From assembly GCF_003853705.1 (NCBI RefSeq), contig NZ_QTQI01000022.1:1-64000 (forward strand): 64,000 nt of DNA, given 5' to 3'. The DNA is from Burkholderia sp. Bp8992 (GTDB lineage: Bacteria; Pseudomonadota; Gammaproteobacteria; Burkholderiales; Burkholderiaceae). Shown here piece by piece: positions 37,576 to 48,260 of this stretch; position 1 is the stretch's first letter, and every line of letters starts with the position of its first letter. The notes under the pieces are model-generated. The model had not been told where the DNA came from and searched no databases. It worked only from the letters and a program-made list of their open reading frames with translations. A program made the position numbers and the translations under genes.

Positions 37576-38349
37576 TCACACCTGGCGCTCGACCGTCTTT
37601 CCTTCCAGCACCGCAGACAGCCGGCGCAGGTCGAGATGCGCCGCATCGGCGCCCTGCAGCGTTTCCAGATGCGTGCCGAGCTGCTCGAGCGCCGCGACGA
37701 TCTCGTCGACACGGCGGCTTTCCTTCGCCGCGTGATCGATCAGGCCGTGGATCGCGAGCGACATCGGATCGTCGGCGTTCGGCGTGATCCCGTATGCGCA
37801 GAATGCCGCGCGCTCGGGCTGCGGCTTCGGCTGTGCCGGCATCACGATGCGTGCCGGATTGCCGACCGCGGTGCCGCCCGCCGGCACCGGCTTCACGACG
37901 ACCGCGTTGGAGCCGATCTTCGCGCCCGCACCGACCGTGAAGCCGCCGAGCACCTTCGCACCCGCGCCGACGATCACGCCGGCTTCGAGCGTCGGGTGGC
38001 GCTTCGCGCCGCGTGTAAGCGACGTGCCGCCCAGCGTAACACCCTGATAGATCGTGCAGTCGTCGCCGATGATCGCCGTCTCGCCGATCACGACACCCAT
38101 GCCGTGGTCGATGAACACGCGCCGGCCGATCGTGGCGCCGGGATGGATCTCGATCCCCGTGAGGAATCGTCCGGCCTGCGACGCGAAACGCGCGAGCCAG
38201 TAGCGCTTCGCGCGCCAGCAAGCGTGCGCGAAACGATGCAGCACGAGCGCATGCAGCCCCGGATAACAGGTCAGCACTTCCCATGCACTGCGAGCGGCGG
38301 GATCGCGCTCGCGAATCGTTGCAACGTCTTCGCGCAGTCTCGTGAACAT
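37576..38349 (-). CDS. cysE: serine O-acetyltransferase
   Basis: This makes O-acetylserine from serine and acetyl-CoA for cysteine synthesis. It has 257 residues from ATG 38347-38349, beginning [19 protein letters not shown]; the frame is open 10 codons further. The left-handed beta-helix hexapeptide repeats run from about residue 65 to 165 and include [20 protein letters not shown] and [15 protein letters not shown]. The C-terminal part is longer than in short epsilon-type enzymes and ends with an Arg/Lys-rich tail. The region 38350-38645 on the upstream side shows no gene. Confidence 0.93.
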   Translation of the reverse strand: MFTRLREDVATIRERDPAARSAWEVLTCYPGLHALVLHRFAHACWRAKRYWLARFASQAGRFLTGIEIHPGATIGRRVFIDHGMGVVIGETAIIGDDCTIYQGVTLGGTSLTRGAKRHPTLEAGVIVGAGAKVLGGFTVGAGAKIGSNAVVVKPVPAGGTAVGNPARIVMPAQPKPQPERAAFCAYGITPNADDPMSLAIHGLIDHAAKESRRVDEIVAALEQLGTHLETLQGADAAHLDLRRLSAVLEGKTVERQV

Positions 38350-38645
38350 GATGGGGTCTGGGAAAAGGCCGGCGCGCATCGCCGGCTATGGCCGGCCGTT
38401 ATCGCGCCGGGTAATTTGCTTATGACGTTCGGCGATTGTAGGGCCAGTCGCGCACGGCCGCACGCGGTCGCGCGTTCACCCCGCCATCGGCGCGGGTATT
38501 CGGGCGAAAGGCCTGCTGGAGTAGGCGTCCGGATGGGTCGGCCGGATGGAATGCGCGAGGCCCGGCGCTTCCGCGCTGCCCGACGCACGGCCGGCCCGGC
38601 CCGAAGCGGCGGCCGGGGCGACCGGGCAGCCGGTGCGCCGGCCGC

Positions 38646-39515
38646 TTACGCGTCGCCGTCGGGCTTGCCCGATTTCAGCAGGATGTGCTTCGCGACGCCG
38701 CGCAGGATGTTGACCTCCTCACGTTCAAGCCCTGTGCGTGCGAACAGGCGCCGCAGCCGCGGCATCAGCTTCTTCGGATTGCGCGGATCGAGGAACTCGA
38801 GCGCGATCAATGCGTTCTCGAGGTGCACGTACATCCGCTCGATCTCGTCGCTCTGCGCGAGCGTGCCGGCTTCGGCCGACGGTTGCGCCGGCGGCTCGCT
38901 CGCCTGCTCGAGAAACGCGACGCGCAGCTCGTACGCGAGCACCTGCACGGCCTGCGCGAGGTTCAGCGAACTGTAGGCCGGATTCGCCGGAATGTGCGCG
39001 AGCGCGCTGCACTGCTCGACGTGCTCGTTCGCGAGGCCCGTGCGCTCGTTGCCGAACACGAGCGCGATGTCGCCCGCGCCGACCTGCGCGCTCGCCTGCG
39101 CGGCGGCCGCGCGCGGCGCGAGGCGCGGCGGCCCGTATTCGCGCGTGCGCGCGGTCAGCGCGATCGACCAGTGAACGCCGGACAGCGCGTCGCCGAGCGT
39201 CGGCACGACATGCGCGGACGCGAGGACGTCGTCCGCGCCGCTGGCCATCGCGATCGCCTCGGGGTCGCTCTGCACGTGCGGCACGCGCGGCGCGACCAGC
39301 ACGAGGCGCGAGAAGCCCATCGTCTTCAGTGCGCGGGCGGCCGCCCCGACATTGCCGGGATGGCTCGGCTCGACGAGCACGAAGCGGGTGGACGTGAAGC
39401 CGCCGGACGGCGGCAGGGACGAGGCCGCGCCCGGCTCGGACGGCGCGGCGGTGTTCTGCGGGGTTTCCACTACGATACGACTCGGTTCATCAGAATGGCA
39501 GTATGGTATCGCCAT
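38646..39515 (-). CDS. trmJ: tRNA (cytidine/uridine-32 2'-O)-methyltransferase, TrmJ-like
   Basis: This is a SPOUT-superfamily RNA ribose methyltransferase, most like TrmJ, which methylates position 32 of several tRNAs. The knot domain is clear: FVLVEPSHPGNVGAAARALKT at the start of the domain, LVFGNERTGLANEHVEQC, and IPANPAYSSLNLAQAVQVLA. The start is uncertain: ATG 39513-39515 gives about 289 residues with 40 extra N-terminal residues; a later GTG near 39471 is also plausible. It diverges from suhB. Confidence 0.88.
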   Translation of the reverse strand: MAIPYCHSDEPSRIVVETPQNTAAPSEPGAASSLPPSGGFTSTRFVLVEPSHPGNVGAAARALKTMGFSRLVLVAPRVPHVQSDPEAIAMASGADDVLASAHVVPTLGDALSGVHWSIALTARTREYGPPRLAPRAAAAQASAQVGAGDIALVFGNERTGLANEHVEQCSALAHIPANPAYSSLNLAQAVQVLAYELRVAFLEQASEPPAQPSAEAGTLAQSDEIERMYVHLENALIALEFLDPRNPKKLMPRLRRLFARTGLEREEVNILRGVAKHILLKSGKPDGDA

Positions 39516-39749
39516 CGCCGCGGCAAACCCACTCGTCCGGACGGACAGTGGGGGTTTCCCCGCATTCCGGTCGCCTGAAACAGCCAAAAATCGGGTAAAA
39601 TCATGCCTTTACGCGTCGCACACCGCGCGGCGCGGGTCGTACCCCGTTCTTTGTCAATTCGCGTCTCACCTCGCCCGGCATGCTTGCGCCGTTCCGGGCG
39701 GTCGTTCCACTTCGTGGCGGCCCGTGCCGCCAGCTACAGGATCCAGCTC

Positions 39750-40553
39750 ATGCATCCCATGCTCAACATTGCTGTCAAGGCTGCGCGCCGCGCCGGACAG
39801 ATCATCAACCGCGCGTCGCTTGATCTCGACCTGATCGAGATCCGCAAGAAGCAACAGAACGACTTCGTCACCGAAGTGGACAAGGCCGCCGAAGACGCGA
39901 TCATCGAGACGCTGAAGACTGCCTACCCCGATCACGCGATCCTCGCGGAAGAATCGGGCGAATCCGACAACGAATCCGAATTCAAGTGGATCATCGATCC
40001 GCTCGACGGCACGACCAACTTCATCCACGGCTTCCCGTACTACTGCGTGTCGATCGCGCTCGAGCACAAGGGCGTCGTCACGCAGGCCGTCGTCTACGAT
40101 CCGAACAAGAACGACCTGTTCACGGCCACGCGCGGCCGCGGTGCGTACCTGAACGACCGCCGCATCCGCGTCGGCCGCCGCGACCGCCTGGCAGATGCGC
40201 TGGTCGGCACCGGCTTCCCGTTCCGCGAGAAGGACGGCCTCGACGCGTACGCTCGCCTCTTCACCGAAATGACGCAGGCCTGCACGGGCCTGCGCCGCCC
40301 GGGCGCTGCAGCACTCGATCTCGCGAACGTCGCGGCCGGCCGCCTCGACGCGTTCTTCGAGCAAGGCATCAACGTATGGGACATGGCCGCAGGCAGCCTG
40401 CTGATCACCGAGGCCGGCGGCCTCGTGGGCAACTACACGGGCGACGCCGATTTCCTGCATCGCCACGAGATCGTCGCGGCGAACCCGAAGATCTACGCGC
40501 AGATGATCCCGATCCTGAACCGCTACACCCGAGTCCACCCGGCAGCGGAGTAA
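39750..40553 (+). CDS. suhB: inositol-1-monophosphatase family protein SuhB
   Basis: This is a magnesium-dependent phosphatase of the IMPase family. In E. coli, SuhB also joins the rRNA antitermination complex. It has 267 residues from ATG 39750, starting [19 protein letters not shown]. Metal-ligand motifs are [26 protein letters not shown] and [18 protein letters not shown] possible -10 (TAAAAT, 39596-39601) lies upstream, near the divergent trmJ start. Earlier in-frame starts lack similarity. Confidence 0.95.
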   Translation: MHPMLNIAVKAARRAGQIINRASLDLDLIEIRKKQQNDFVTEVDKAAEDAIIETLKTAYPDHAILAEESGESDNESEFKWIIDPLDGTTNFIHGFPYYCVSIALEHKGVVTQAVVYDPNKNDLFTATRGRGAYLNDRRIRVGRRDRLADALVGTGFPFREKDGLDAYARLFTEMTQACTGLRRPGAAALDLANVAAGRLDAFFEQGINVWDMAAGSLLITEAGGLVGNYTGDADFLHRHEIVAANPKIYAQMIPILNRYTRVHPAAE

Positions 40554-40869
40554 GCCCGGGCCGCGCCGGCACGGCGCGGCTTTCGCGCATGCCGTTCGCG
40601 GGCATCGTCAAGATCGCGCGGCACCCGCCTCCTGCTCGTCCGGGAGGCACGACAATCTTCCGTGCGCAAGGGGCGCTTCGTGCGCCTATCCTGAAGTTGC
40701 CTGAATTGTCCGGGAGGCGGCGTACCGCCGCCCGCACTGCGTTACCCGCAACGACAACGAATGGTTTGCGTCCGGCAGCCGCCGCGCGGCGGACAACGCC
40801 GCCGCCGGCATGCCGGCCCCACCTGTATCAACACCGCCACGACGCCGTGGCAATCGCATCCGAGTCCCC
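40554..40869. other. 316-bp intergenic region after suhB
   Basis: There is no gene here. It begins with a 9-bp GC-only hairpin GCCGCGCCG / CGGCGCGGC (40560-40580) followed by TTT, a plausible but weak suhB terminator. The remainder is GC-rich without a clear promoter, though it must contain the promoter for the FAD oxidoreductase gene. Confidence 0.55.
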
Positions 40870-42492
40870 ATGTTACGGCTAAGCGAAATTAAACTCCCCC
40901 TCGACCACCCCGAGAGCGCACTCGAGGCCGCGATTCGCGCGCGCCTCACGGAGCTTGGCGTGGCCGCGGACGAGCTCCTCCGTTACACCGTGTTCCGCCG
41001 CGCGCACGATGCGCGCAAGCGTTCGGACATCAAGCTCACGTACATCGTCGATCTCGAGGTCAAGGACGAGGCGGCCGCGCTCAAGCGCATCGCCGGCAAG
41101 CCGCATTGCGGCAAGACGCCCGACATGGCGTATCACTTCGTCACGAAGGCGCCCAAGCGCGCCGATTTCCTGCGCCCGGTCGTCATCGGCATGGGGCCGT
41201 GCGGCCTGTTTGCAGGGCTGATCCTCGCGCAGATGGGCTTCCGCCCGATCATCCTCGAACGCGGCAAGGCCGTGCGCGAGCGCACCAAGGACACCTTCGG
41301 CCTGTGGCGCAAGAGCGTGCTCAACCCCGAATCCAACGTGCAGTTCGGCGAAGGCGGCGCCGGGACCTTTTCCGACGGCAAGCTGTACAGCCAGATCAAG
41401 GATCCCCACCACTATGGCCGCAAGGTGCTGGACGAATTCGTCAAGGCCGGCGCACCGGAAGACATCCTGTATCTGAGCCGGCCGCACATCGGCACGTTCC
41501 GCCTCGTCAGCATGGTGGAAAAGATGCGCGCGTCGATCCATGAACTCGGCGGCGAAGTGCGTTTCGAGACGCGCGTCGACGACATCGAGATCGATCAGGG
41601 CAAGGTGCGTGCGCTCAAGCTGTCGAACGGCGAAACGCTCCGGTGCGACCATGTGGTGCTGGCCGTGGGCCACAGTGCGCGCGACACGTTCCAGATGCTG
41701 CACGATCGCGGCGTCTATATCGAAGCGAAGCCGTTCTCGCTCGGTTTCCGGATCGAGCATCCGCAGGGGCTGATCGATCGCAGCCGCTTCGGCAAGTTCG
41801 CGGGCCACAAGCAGCTCGGCGCGGCCGACTACAAGGTGGTCCACCACGCCAACAACGGCCGGGCCGTCTACAGCTTCTGCATGTGCCCGGGCGGCACGGT
41901 GGTCGCGGCGACCTCCGAGCCGGGCCGCGTCGTCACCAACGGGATGAGCCAGTATTCGCGCGCCGAGCGCAACGCGAATGCGGGCATCGTCGTCGGCATC
42001 ACGCCGGACGACTACCCCGGCGGTCCGCTGGCCGGCATCGCGTTCCAGCGCAAATGGGAGGAGCGTGCGTTCGAACTCGGCGGCGGCGACTACCGCGCGC
42101 CGGGCCAGCTGGTCGGCGATTTCATCGCAGGCCGGCCGTCGACGTCGCTGGGTTCCGTGGAGCCGTCGTACAAGCCGGGCGTCAATCCGACCGACCTCAG
42201 CACCGCACTGCCGGACTACGTGATCGAAGCCATCCGCGAGGCGCTACCTGAGATCGACAAGAAGATCTCCGGCTTCGCGATGCACGATGCCGTGCTGACC
42301 GGCGTGGAAACGCGCACGTCGTCGCCGATCCGGATTCGACGCAAGGACGACTACCAGAGCATGAACGTCGCCGGCCTGTATCCGGCCGGCGAAGGCGCCG
42401 GCTATGCGGGCGGCATCTATTCGGCAGCCATCGACGGTATCGAGGTCGCGCAGGCGGTCGCCCTCAGCATGACGTCGGGACACACGTCCTGA
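40870..42492 (+). CDS. FAD-dependent oxidoreductase (uncharacterised family)
   Basis: The 540-residue flavoprotein belongs to the conserved NAD(P)/FAD-dependent family related to bacterial 'FAD-dependent dehydrogenase' (COG2509-like). An N-terminal domain of about 95 residues precedes the dinucleotide fold VVIGMGPCGLFAGLILAQ. Other segments are ESNVQFGEGGAGTFSDGKLY, GGTVVAATSEPG and a C-terminal FAD contact YPAGEGAGYAGGIYSAA. ATG 40870 is chosen because the protein then begins MLRLSEIKLPLDH. The substrate is unknown; a cytoplasmic role is expected, since no signal is seen. Confidence 0.82.
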   Translation: MLRLSEIKLPLDHPESALEAAIRARLTELGVAADELLRYTVFRRAHDARKRSDIKLTYIVDLEVKDEAAALKRIAGKPHCGKTPDMAYHFVTKAPKRADFLRPVVIGMGPCGLFAGLILAQMGFRPIILERGKAVRERTKDTFGLWRKSVLNPESNVQFGEGGAGTFSDGKLYSQIKDPHHYGRKVLDEFVKAGAPEDILYLSRPHIGTFRLVSMVEKMRASIHELGGEVRFETRVDDIEIDQGKVRALKLSNGETLRCDHVVLAVGHSARDTFQMLHDRGVYIEAKPFSLGFRIEHPQGLIDRSRFGKFAGHKQLGAADYKVVHHANNGRAVYSFCMCPGGTVVAATSEPGRVVTNGMSQYSRAERNANAGIVVGITPDDYPGGPLAGIAFQRKWEERAFELGGGDYRAPGQLVGDFIAGRPSTSLGSVEPSYKPGVNPTDLSTALPDYVIEAIREALPEIDKKISGFAMHDAVLTGVETRTSSPIRIRRKDDYQSMNVAGLYPAGEGAGYAGGIYSAAIDGIEVAQAVALSMTSGHTS

Positions 42493-42609
42493 CAGAGCGG
42501 ACGCGGTCGGCGCGCGACGGTCCGTGACCCGAGTGCGCCGACTTTTTCATGTCCGCGGCGCCGATATGTTTCATCGACGCCCGGCCATTGCCCGCTTTCG
42601 GCATGCCCG

Positions 42610-43305
42610 TCAAAACACGCCGGGAATCAACCGGTACCGCACCTTCGACTTGTACGCACGATAATCGGCGTCCTCCGACAGCACGCGCTCTTCCATCCTG
42701 ATTCGACCGATCTGCAGCAGCATCCAGATGCCGATCGTGAGCAGATTTCGCGTACTGAAGTTGGCAAGCAGGAAACCGATTTCGGACAACAGGTAACCGG
42801 CATAGATCGGGTGGCGCATGAACCGGTACGCACCGGTCGAGACTACCCCGCGATTGGCTGGCAGCAGACCGAACGAGCGCCCGAGCGACATTTTCGCGAA
42901 CAGCTGCCACGCAATCCCGCAAATTTGCCAGGTACCGCCCGCCCACTCGGGAATCAGTTGGGTACTGGCGGTCAGCTGATAGGTCAGGCAGTAGAACGAG
43001 CCACCGAGAGAAAAACACACCGCGACGGGATGCCAGTCGCGCCGTTTCGGCAATTTGGCAAAAGCCGACATGCCGACGGTCAGTACCGCGGATACCAGCA
43101 GCAGGATCAGCGTGATCCGGCTCGGCTCCGCTCGCCACGGCATATAAATCAGATAGGCAAATACGCCCAGCACGGTCACTGACGACACGCGAGCACACAG
43201 CTCGATCAGGTCGATCCGCCCCGATTCATCCGCGACCGTTGCCGCATGCGGCACCAGAGTACTTTGCGCGCATGCGCTCCCCGCATCCTGTATGGCCTGG
43301 TTCAT
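42610..43305 (-). CDS. membrane methyltransferase (ICMT/PEMT-like)
   Basis: The integral-membrane protein of 231 residues has about five helices. Its C-terminus carries the isoprenylcysteine carboxyl methyltransferase / phospholipid methyltransferase signature: RGVVSTGAYRFMRHPIYAGY followed later by RIRMEERVLSEDADYRAYKS. In this superfamily the RHPxY and EE...L motifs bind S-adenosylmethionine. The true substrate is unknown; bacterial members methylate varied lipids or quinone-like molecules. The base composition is a little less GC-rich than its neighbours and the flanks are AT-rich, so it may have been acquired. Confidence 0.78.
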   Translation of the reverse strand: MNQAIQDAGSACAQSTLVPHAATVADESGRIDLIELCARVSSVTVLGVFAYLIYMPWRAEPSRITLILLLVSAVLTVGMSAFAKLPKRRDWHPVAVCFSLGGSFYCLTYQLTASTQLIPEWAGGTWQICGIAWQLFAKMSLGRSFGLLPANRGVVSTGAYRFMRHPIYAGYLLSEIGFLLANFSTRNLLTIGIWMLLQIGRIRMEERVLSEDADYRAYKSKVRYRLIPGVF

Positions 43306-43796
43306 GTTTTGTGCCCCGAGACTTATTGCGTTTTTATATATTGCCGTTTCAGACTAGCACGCTCCCTTCATTGAAACTTGCCTAAGTTTCGGTTTTGCAC
43401 GCTTGATTGGTGTAAGTCCCGAGAGCATGGGCAATTAAAACAAACGACCGATTAACTGGATTACGCGGCATGCCAAACGTTTCACAGTTTGTTGCGCTCT
43501 CCAGGCGGACGAAATCGTCTGCGGTAATCGGCGGCTTTTATTTCAGAAGAAAAAGGGCCGAATGAAAGCGACGAAACGGGCGGCCATGATCGAAACCGGA
43601 CAACGATGCTGCGCCGCAAGATTCAAAGCCGCAGCACGCCGCCCGAGGTCCAGACACCGGGATGACATGCGGGGCGCGGTCAGCACGCGTGGGTTCGCGC
43701 GATCGTCCACCCCTGGCCAAACGGCAAACTTCGCGCGTGCCCGCGGAAGCGACTGGTAAACTCGGGCAACCCAAGCAACAACTTCATGCCTGACCT
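43306..43796. other. 491-bp intergenic region between methyltransferase and mutS
   Basis: No convincing gene is present; a 65-codon frame at 43562-43759 has no family features or ribosome site. The left part (43306-43560) is AT-rich, with TATATA at about 43337 that may serve the methyltransferase. The right part should contain the mutS promoter; GGTAAACT near 43755 is the only -10-like sequence. Confidence 0.55.
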
Positions 43797-46454
43797 ATGA
43801 CCACGCTGTCGCCCGACGCCTTTGCCGGCCACACCCCGATGATGCAGCAGTACCTGCGCATCAAGGCCGATCATCCCGACACACTCGTCTTCTACCGGAT
43901 GGGCGACTTCTACGAGCTGTTCTTCGAAGACGCGGAAAAGGCCGCCCGCCTGCTCGACCTGACCCTCACGCAGCGCGGAGCGACGGCCGGCACGCCGATC
44001 AAGATGGCTGGCGTGCCGCATCACGCGGTCGAGCAGTATCTGGCGAAGCTCGTGAAGATGGGGGAATCGGTCGCGATCTGCGAGCAGATCGGCGATCCCG
44101 CCACGTCGAAGGGGCCGGTCGAGCGCAAGGTCGTGCGCGTCGTCACGCCCGGCACGCTGACCGATGCCGCGCTGCTGTCCGACAAGAACGACGTGTACCT
44201 GCTCGCGATGTGCACGGGCCACAACAAGCGCGGCGTCGCGGTCAATGTCGGCCTCGCGTGGCTGAACCTCGCCAGCGGCGCGCTGCGGCTCGCCGAAATC
44301 GAGCCCGATCAGCTCGCAGCCGCGCTCGAGCGCATCCGGCCGGCCGAAATCCTGACGCCGGACGGCGCAGTCGATGCCGTGCCCGCAGGCGCGGGCGCAA
44401 GCAAGCGCGTGCCGGCCTGGCACTTCGACATCGCATCGGGCACGCAACGCCTGTGCGACCAGCTCGACGTCGCGGGCCTCGACGGATTCGGCGCACACTC
44501 GCTGACGAGCGCATGCGGCGCGGCCGGCGCGCTGCTGCTCTATGCGGCGGCCACGCAGGGCCAGCAGCTGCGGCACGTGCGCAGCCTGAAGGTCGAGAAC
44601 GAAACCGAATACATCGGGCTCGATCCGGCCACGCGCCGCAACCTCGAACTGACCGAGACGCTGCGCGGCACCGAATCGCCGACGCTGTATTCGCTGCTCG
44701 ATACCTGCTGCACGACGATGGGCAGCCGCCTGCTGCGTCACTGGCTGCATCACCCGCCGCGCGCGTCGGTCGCCGCGCAATCGCGCCAGCAGGCCATCGG
44801 AGCGCTGCTCGATGCGCCGGCCAGCGCAAGCCTCGATGCGCTGCGCAGCGCGCTGCGCCAGATCGCCGACGTCGAACGGATCACCGGGCGTCTCGCGCTG
44901 CTGTCCGCGCGCCCGCGCGACCTGTCGAGCCTGCGCGACACGTTCGCCGCGCTGCCGGCGCTGCGCGAGCGCATCAGCGCGATCGTCGCGAATGCCGATG
45001 CGCTCACGCGCGTCGACGCGGCACTCGCGCCGCCCGCCGAATGCCTCGACCTGCTGACGAGCGCGATTGCGCCCGAGCCGGCCGCGATGGTGCGCGACGG
45101 CGGCGTGATCGCACGCGGCTACGATGCCGAGCTCGACGAGCTGCGCGACATCTCGGAGAACTGCGGGCAGTTCCTGATCGATCTCGAAGCACGCGAGCGC
45201 ACGCGCACCGGCATCGCGAACCTGCGCGTCGAATACAACAAGGTGCACGGCTTCTACATCGAGGTCACGCGCGGCCAGACGGACAAGGTGCCCGACGATT
45301 ACCGCCGCCGCCAGACGCTGAAGAACGCCGAACGCTACATCACCCCCGAACTGAAGACCTTCGAGGACAAGGCGCTGTCCGCGCAGGAACGTGCGCTCGC
45401 GCGCGAGCGCGCGCTGTACGACTCGGTGCTGCAGGCGCTGCTGCCGTTCATCCCCGAGTGCCAGCGCGTGGCATCGGCACTCGCCGAGCTCGACCTGCTC
45501 GCCGCCTTCGCCGAACGTGCGCGCGCACTCGACTGGGTCGCGCCGACCTTCACCGACGAGATCGGCATCGACATCGAGCAGGGTCGCCATCCGGTCGTCG
45601 AGGCGCAGGTCGAGCAGTTCATCGCGAACGACTGCCGGTTCGGCACCGAGCGCAAGCTGCTGCTGATCACCGGTCCGAACATGGGCGGCAAGTCGACGTT
45701 CATGCGGCAGACCGCGCTGATCGCGCTGATGGCGTACGTCGGCAGCTACGTGCCGGCGAAGTCGGCGTGTTTCGGTCCGATCGACCGGATCTTCACGCGC
45801 ATCGGCGCAGCCGACGATCTCGCGGGCGGCCGCTCGACGTTCATGGTCGAGATGACCGAAGCCGCGGCGATCCTCAACGACGCGACGCCGCAAAGCCTCG
45901 TGCTGATGGACGAGATCGGTCGCGGCACGTCGACGTTCGACGGTCTCGCGCTCGCGTGGGCGATCGCACGCCACCTGCTCGCGCACAACGCGTGCTACAC
46001 GCTGTTCGCGACGCACTACTTCGAGCTGACGCAGCTGCCGGCCGAATTCCCGCAAGCGGCCAACGTCCACCTGTCGGCCGTCGAACACGGCCACGGCATC
46101 GTGTTCCTGCACGCGGTCAACGAAGGCCCGGCGAACCAGAGCTACGGCCTGCAGGTCGCGCAGCTCGCCGGCGTCCCGGCACCGGTGATCCGCGCCGCAC
46201 GCAAGCACCTCGCGTATCTCGAACAGCAGTCGGCGTCGCAGCACACGCCGCAACTCGACCTGTTCAGCGCGCCGCAAGCGGTCGTCGACGATCTCGAATG
46301 CGCGGACGCGCCGGCCCTGCCCGACACGCCTCATCCGGCGCTCGACAAGCTGCGCGCCATCGATCCCGACGGTCTCAAGCCGCGCGAGGCGCTCGACCTG
46401 CTGTACGAACTGCGCACGCTGGTCCGGTCGCACGATGCCGACGGGCACGCGTAA
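43797..46454 (+). CDS. mutS: DNA mismatch repair protein MutS
   Basis: This recognises mismatches and starts repair with MutL. It has 885 residues with the full MutS plan. The mismatch-reading Phe-x-Glu is in [11 protein letters not shown] near residue 35. The connector and lever domains follow, and the ATPase has Walker [15 protein letters not shown], the ABC-like signature [14 protein letters not shown] and Walker [16 protein letters not shown]. The C-terminal helical tail ends near the 20-bp overlap with the next gene. Confidence 0.98.
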   Translation: MTTLSPDAFAGHTPMMQQYLRIKADHPDTLVFYRMGDFYELFFEDAEKAARLLDLTLTQRGATAGTPIKMAGVPHHAVEQYLAKLVKMGESVAICEQIGDPATSKGPVERKVVRVVTPGTLTDAALLSDKNDVYLLAMCTGHNKRGVAVNVGLAWLNLASGALRLAEIEPDQLAAALERIRPAEILTPDGAVDAVPAGAGASKRVPAWHFDIASGTQRLCDQLDVAGLDGFGAHSLTSACGAAGALLLYAAATQGQQLRHVRSLKVENETEYIGLDPATRRNLELTETLRGTESPTLYSLLDTCCTTMGSRLLRHWLHHPPRASVAAQSRQQAIGALLDAPASASLDALRSALRQIADVERITGRLALLSARPRDLSSLRDTFAALPALRERISAIVANADALTRVDAALAPPAECLDLLTSAIAPEPAAMVRDGGVIARGYDAELDELRDISENCGQFLIDLEARERTRTGIANLRVEYNKVHGFYIEVTRGQTDKVPDDYRRRQTLKNAERYITPELKTFEDKALSAQERALARERALYDSVLQALLPFIPECQRVASALAELDLLAAFAERARALDWVAPTFTDEIGIDIEQGRHPVVEAQVEQFIANDCRFGTERKLLLITGPNMGGKSTFMRQTALIALMAYVGSYVPAKSACFGPIDRIFTRIGAADDLAGGRSTFMVEMTEAAAILNDATPQSLVLMDEIGRGTSTFDGLALAWAIARHLLAHNACYTLFATHYFELTQLPAEFPQAANVHLSAVEHGHGIVFLHAVNEGPANQSYGLQVAQLAGVPAPVIRAARKHLAYLEQQSASQHTPQLDLFSAPQAVVDDLECADAPALPDTPHPALDKLRAIDPDGLKPREALDLLYELRTLVRSHDADGHA

Positions 46455-47706
46455 GCACGTCTCGCCGGGCCGGTCCGCCCGTGTGGCTTCCGCGCTGGTC
46501 GCGGCGGTTCTCGCGCTCGCGCAGGCCGGCGCACAGGCTGCCCCGCCGAAACGCACCACCGCGCCCTACTCGTTCGCGGTCGTGTCGGGCGTCGTCAACG
46601 CGCCGGCGGACGAACCGTCCGCCCAGCGGCTGCTCGATGCGATCGCGCGCGAGCGCAACCTCGCTTTCGTCGTCTATGCGGGCGATCTCAAGGGTTCGAA
46701 GGAAGCGTGCCGCGATTCACTGTATTCACAGCGCGGCGCGATCCTGGATTCGGCGCGCGTGCCGCTCGTGTTCATTCCCGGCCACGACGACTGGCTGACG
46801 TGCAACACGGCAGCCGGCGGCGGCTACGACCCGGTCGAGCGGCTCGACTTCCTGCGGCAGACGCTGCTCGCGGATGCGGCGCTGCCCGACTCCGGCGCGC
46901 TGCAGATCACGCGGGAAAGCGAAGTCGCACGGTTCCGGCCGTATCGCGAGAACGCCCGCTGGATGCGCGACGACATCGTCTACGTCGCGCTCAACGCACC
47001 GGCGCCGAACAATCACTACCTGACGGCCGGCGGCCGCAACGGCGAATTCGAGGATCGCATCATCGCGAACGGTTTCTGGATCGACCACGCGGCCGAATAC
47101 GCGAAACGGCGCGAAGCGCGTGCGATGGTGGTGATTTTCGAAGGCGATCCGCAGTTCGAACGCTATGAACGCGCGGAACGCTTTGCCTGGCTGCGTTTCA
47201 ACCGGCCGCGCGTACGCGACGGCTTCCGTGAACTGAAACGAACGCTGGTGAAGGCTGCGGCGACATTCCGCGGCCCGATCCTGGTGATGCACGCGAGCGG
47301 CGAACCGCTGGCGAACGGCTTCCTGATCGACCGGCCGCTGCACGGCGACGATGGTGAACTGATCGGAAACGTGACGCGCGTCGCGATCGGACCGCGTCAT
47401 CCGGCGAATCAATGGGTCAAGGTGAGCGTGTCGCCGTCAAGGCAGACGATCTTCAACGTGAGCCTGCAGGAGGTGCCGAAGAACCTGCCGGTGCCGCCCG
47501 CGCTGCCGCTCGTGCCGCACGACGACGTACCGCTGCCACAGATGCCGGAAATCCCCGCGCTGCCGGCGCTGCCCGATTCGTCGTCGGTCGCGCCGCCGCT
47601 GCAGGGTGACGGCGCCGCCCCGGGCGGCGCGTCGCGGCCTGCGCCGCCCCCCGCATCGGGGCCGGCGCCCGGCCTGCCTGCAAGCTCAGTGCAGGGTACG
47701 CCCTGA
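46435..47706 (+). CDS. secreted metallophosphoesterase-like protein, altered active site
   Basis: The 423-residue exported protein has a signal peptide ending near AQA-AP and a calcineurin-like fold to about residue 345. The core metallophosphoesterase motifs are altered: the opening DxH is replaced by SGV (51-53), the second motif is YAGDLKGS (81-88), and the third is PGHDDW (115-120) instead of GNHD/GDNEW. A Pro-rich C-terminal tail (about 350-423) follows. It starts inside the mutS end (20-bp overlap) and ends overlapping slyD by 21 bp tail to tail. Activity is uncertain. Confidence 0.72.
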   Translation: MPTGTRKHVSPGRSARVASALVAAVLALAQAGAQAAPPKRTTAPYSFAVVSGVVNAPADEPSAQRLLDAIARERNLAFVVYAGDLKGSKEACRDSLYSQRGAILDSARVPLVFIPGHDDWLTCNTAAGGGYDPVERLDFLRQTLLADAALPDSGALQITRESEVARFRPYRENARWMRDDIVYVALNAPAPNNHYLTAGGRNGEFEDRIIANGFWIDHAAEYAKRREARAMVVIFEGDPQFERYERAERFAWLRFNRPRVRDGFRELKRTLVKAAATFRGPILVMHASGEPLANGFLIDRPLHGDDGELIGNVTRVAIGPRHPANQWVKVSVSPSRQTIFNVSLQEVPKNLPVPPALPLVPHDDVPLPQMPEIPALPALPDSSSVAPPLQGDGAAPGGASRPAPPPASGPAPGLPASSVQGTP

Positions 47707-48228
47707 CGGTGCTTCGCCGTCTTCGTCGTCGTCCTCGTCGACGATCTCGAGCCCTTCCGCGCCGTGCGCGTGCTCATGCTCGATTTCGTCTTCGGTGGCT
47801 TCGCGAACGTCCTTCACGGTCAGTGCGAACCGCAGCGCCATGCCTGCCAGCGGGTGGTTGCCGTCGAGCACGACCTTGTCTTCTGCGACGTCGGTGACCG
47901 TATAGATCAGCGAATCGACTTCCTCGTCGCCGTCTTCCGGCGTGCCTTCGAACTGCATGCCCACTTCGAGCGGCTCGGGAAAACGATCGCGCGGCTCGAT
48001 CTTCACGAGTTCGGGATCGTAGTCGCCGAACGCGTCCTGCGGCTCGAGCTGAACCTGCGCCTCGTAGCCCGGCTCGTGGCCGTCGAGCTGTTCCTCGATC
48101 TTGGGGAACGTGCCATCATAGCCGCCGTGCAGATAAACCATCGGCTCGTCGCTTTCCTCGATCAGATTGCCCTGTGCGTCCGACAGCTTGTAAGTGACCG
48201 ACACGACAGTGTTTTTTGCGATTTTCAT
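47686..48228 (-). CDS. slyD: FKBP-type peptidyl-prolyl isomerase, SlyD-like
   Basis: This is a folding helper and metallochaperone of the SlyD family. It has 180 residues from ATG 48226-48228 with GGGAGA 6-7 bp upstream. The FKBP domain is split by the insert-in-flap: VVSVTYKLSDAQGNLIEES, then YLHGGYDGTFPKIEEQLDGH and the flap PEDAFGDYDP-type sequence (EPQDAFGDYDPEL). The C-terminal tail is short, acidic and contains EHEHAHG, less His-rich than in E. coli SlyD. A perfect TATAAT lies upstream, overlapping the start of the divergent hydroxylase gene. Confidence 0.92.
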   Translation of the reverse strand: MKIAKNTVVSVTYKLSDAQGNLIEESDEPMVYLHGGYDGTFPKIEEQLDGHEPGYEAQVQLEPQDAFGDYDPELVKIEPRDRFPEPLEVGMQFEGTPEDGDEEVDSLIYTVTDVAEDKVVLDGNHPLAGMALRFALTVKDVREATEDEIEHEHAHGAEGLEIVDEDDDEDGEAPSGRTLH

Positions 48229-48252
48229 CCAATTCTCCCAAATACAACTCTC

Positions 48253-48258
48253 ATTATA
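48253..48258 (-). promoter_or_regulatory. slyD -10 element overlapping the divergent gene start
   Basis: The minus strand reads a perfect TATAAT two bases from the ATG of the divergent hydroxylase gene. A weak TTGAGA lies 14 bp further, a short spacing. The only intergenic space is 32 bp. Confidence 0.5.
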
Positions 48259-48260
48259 CG

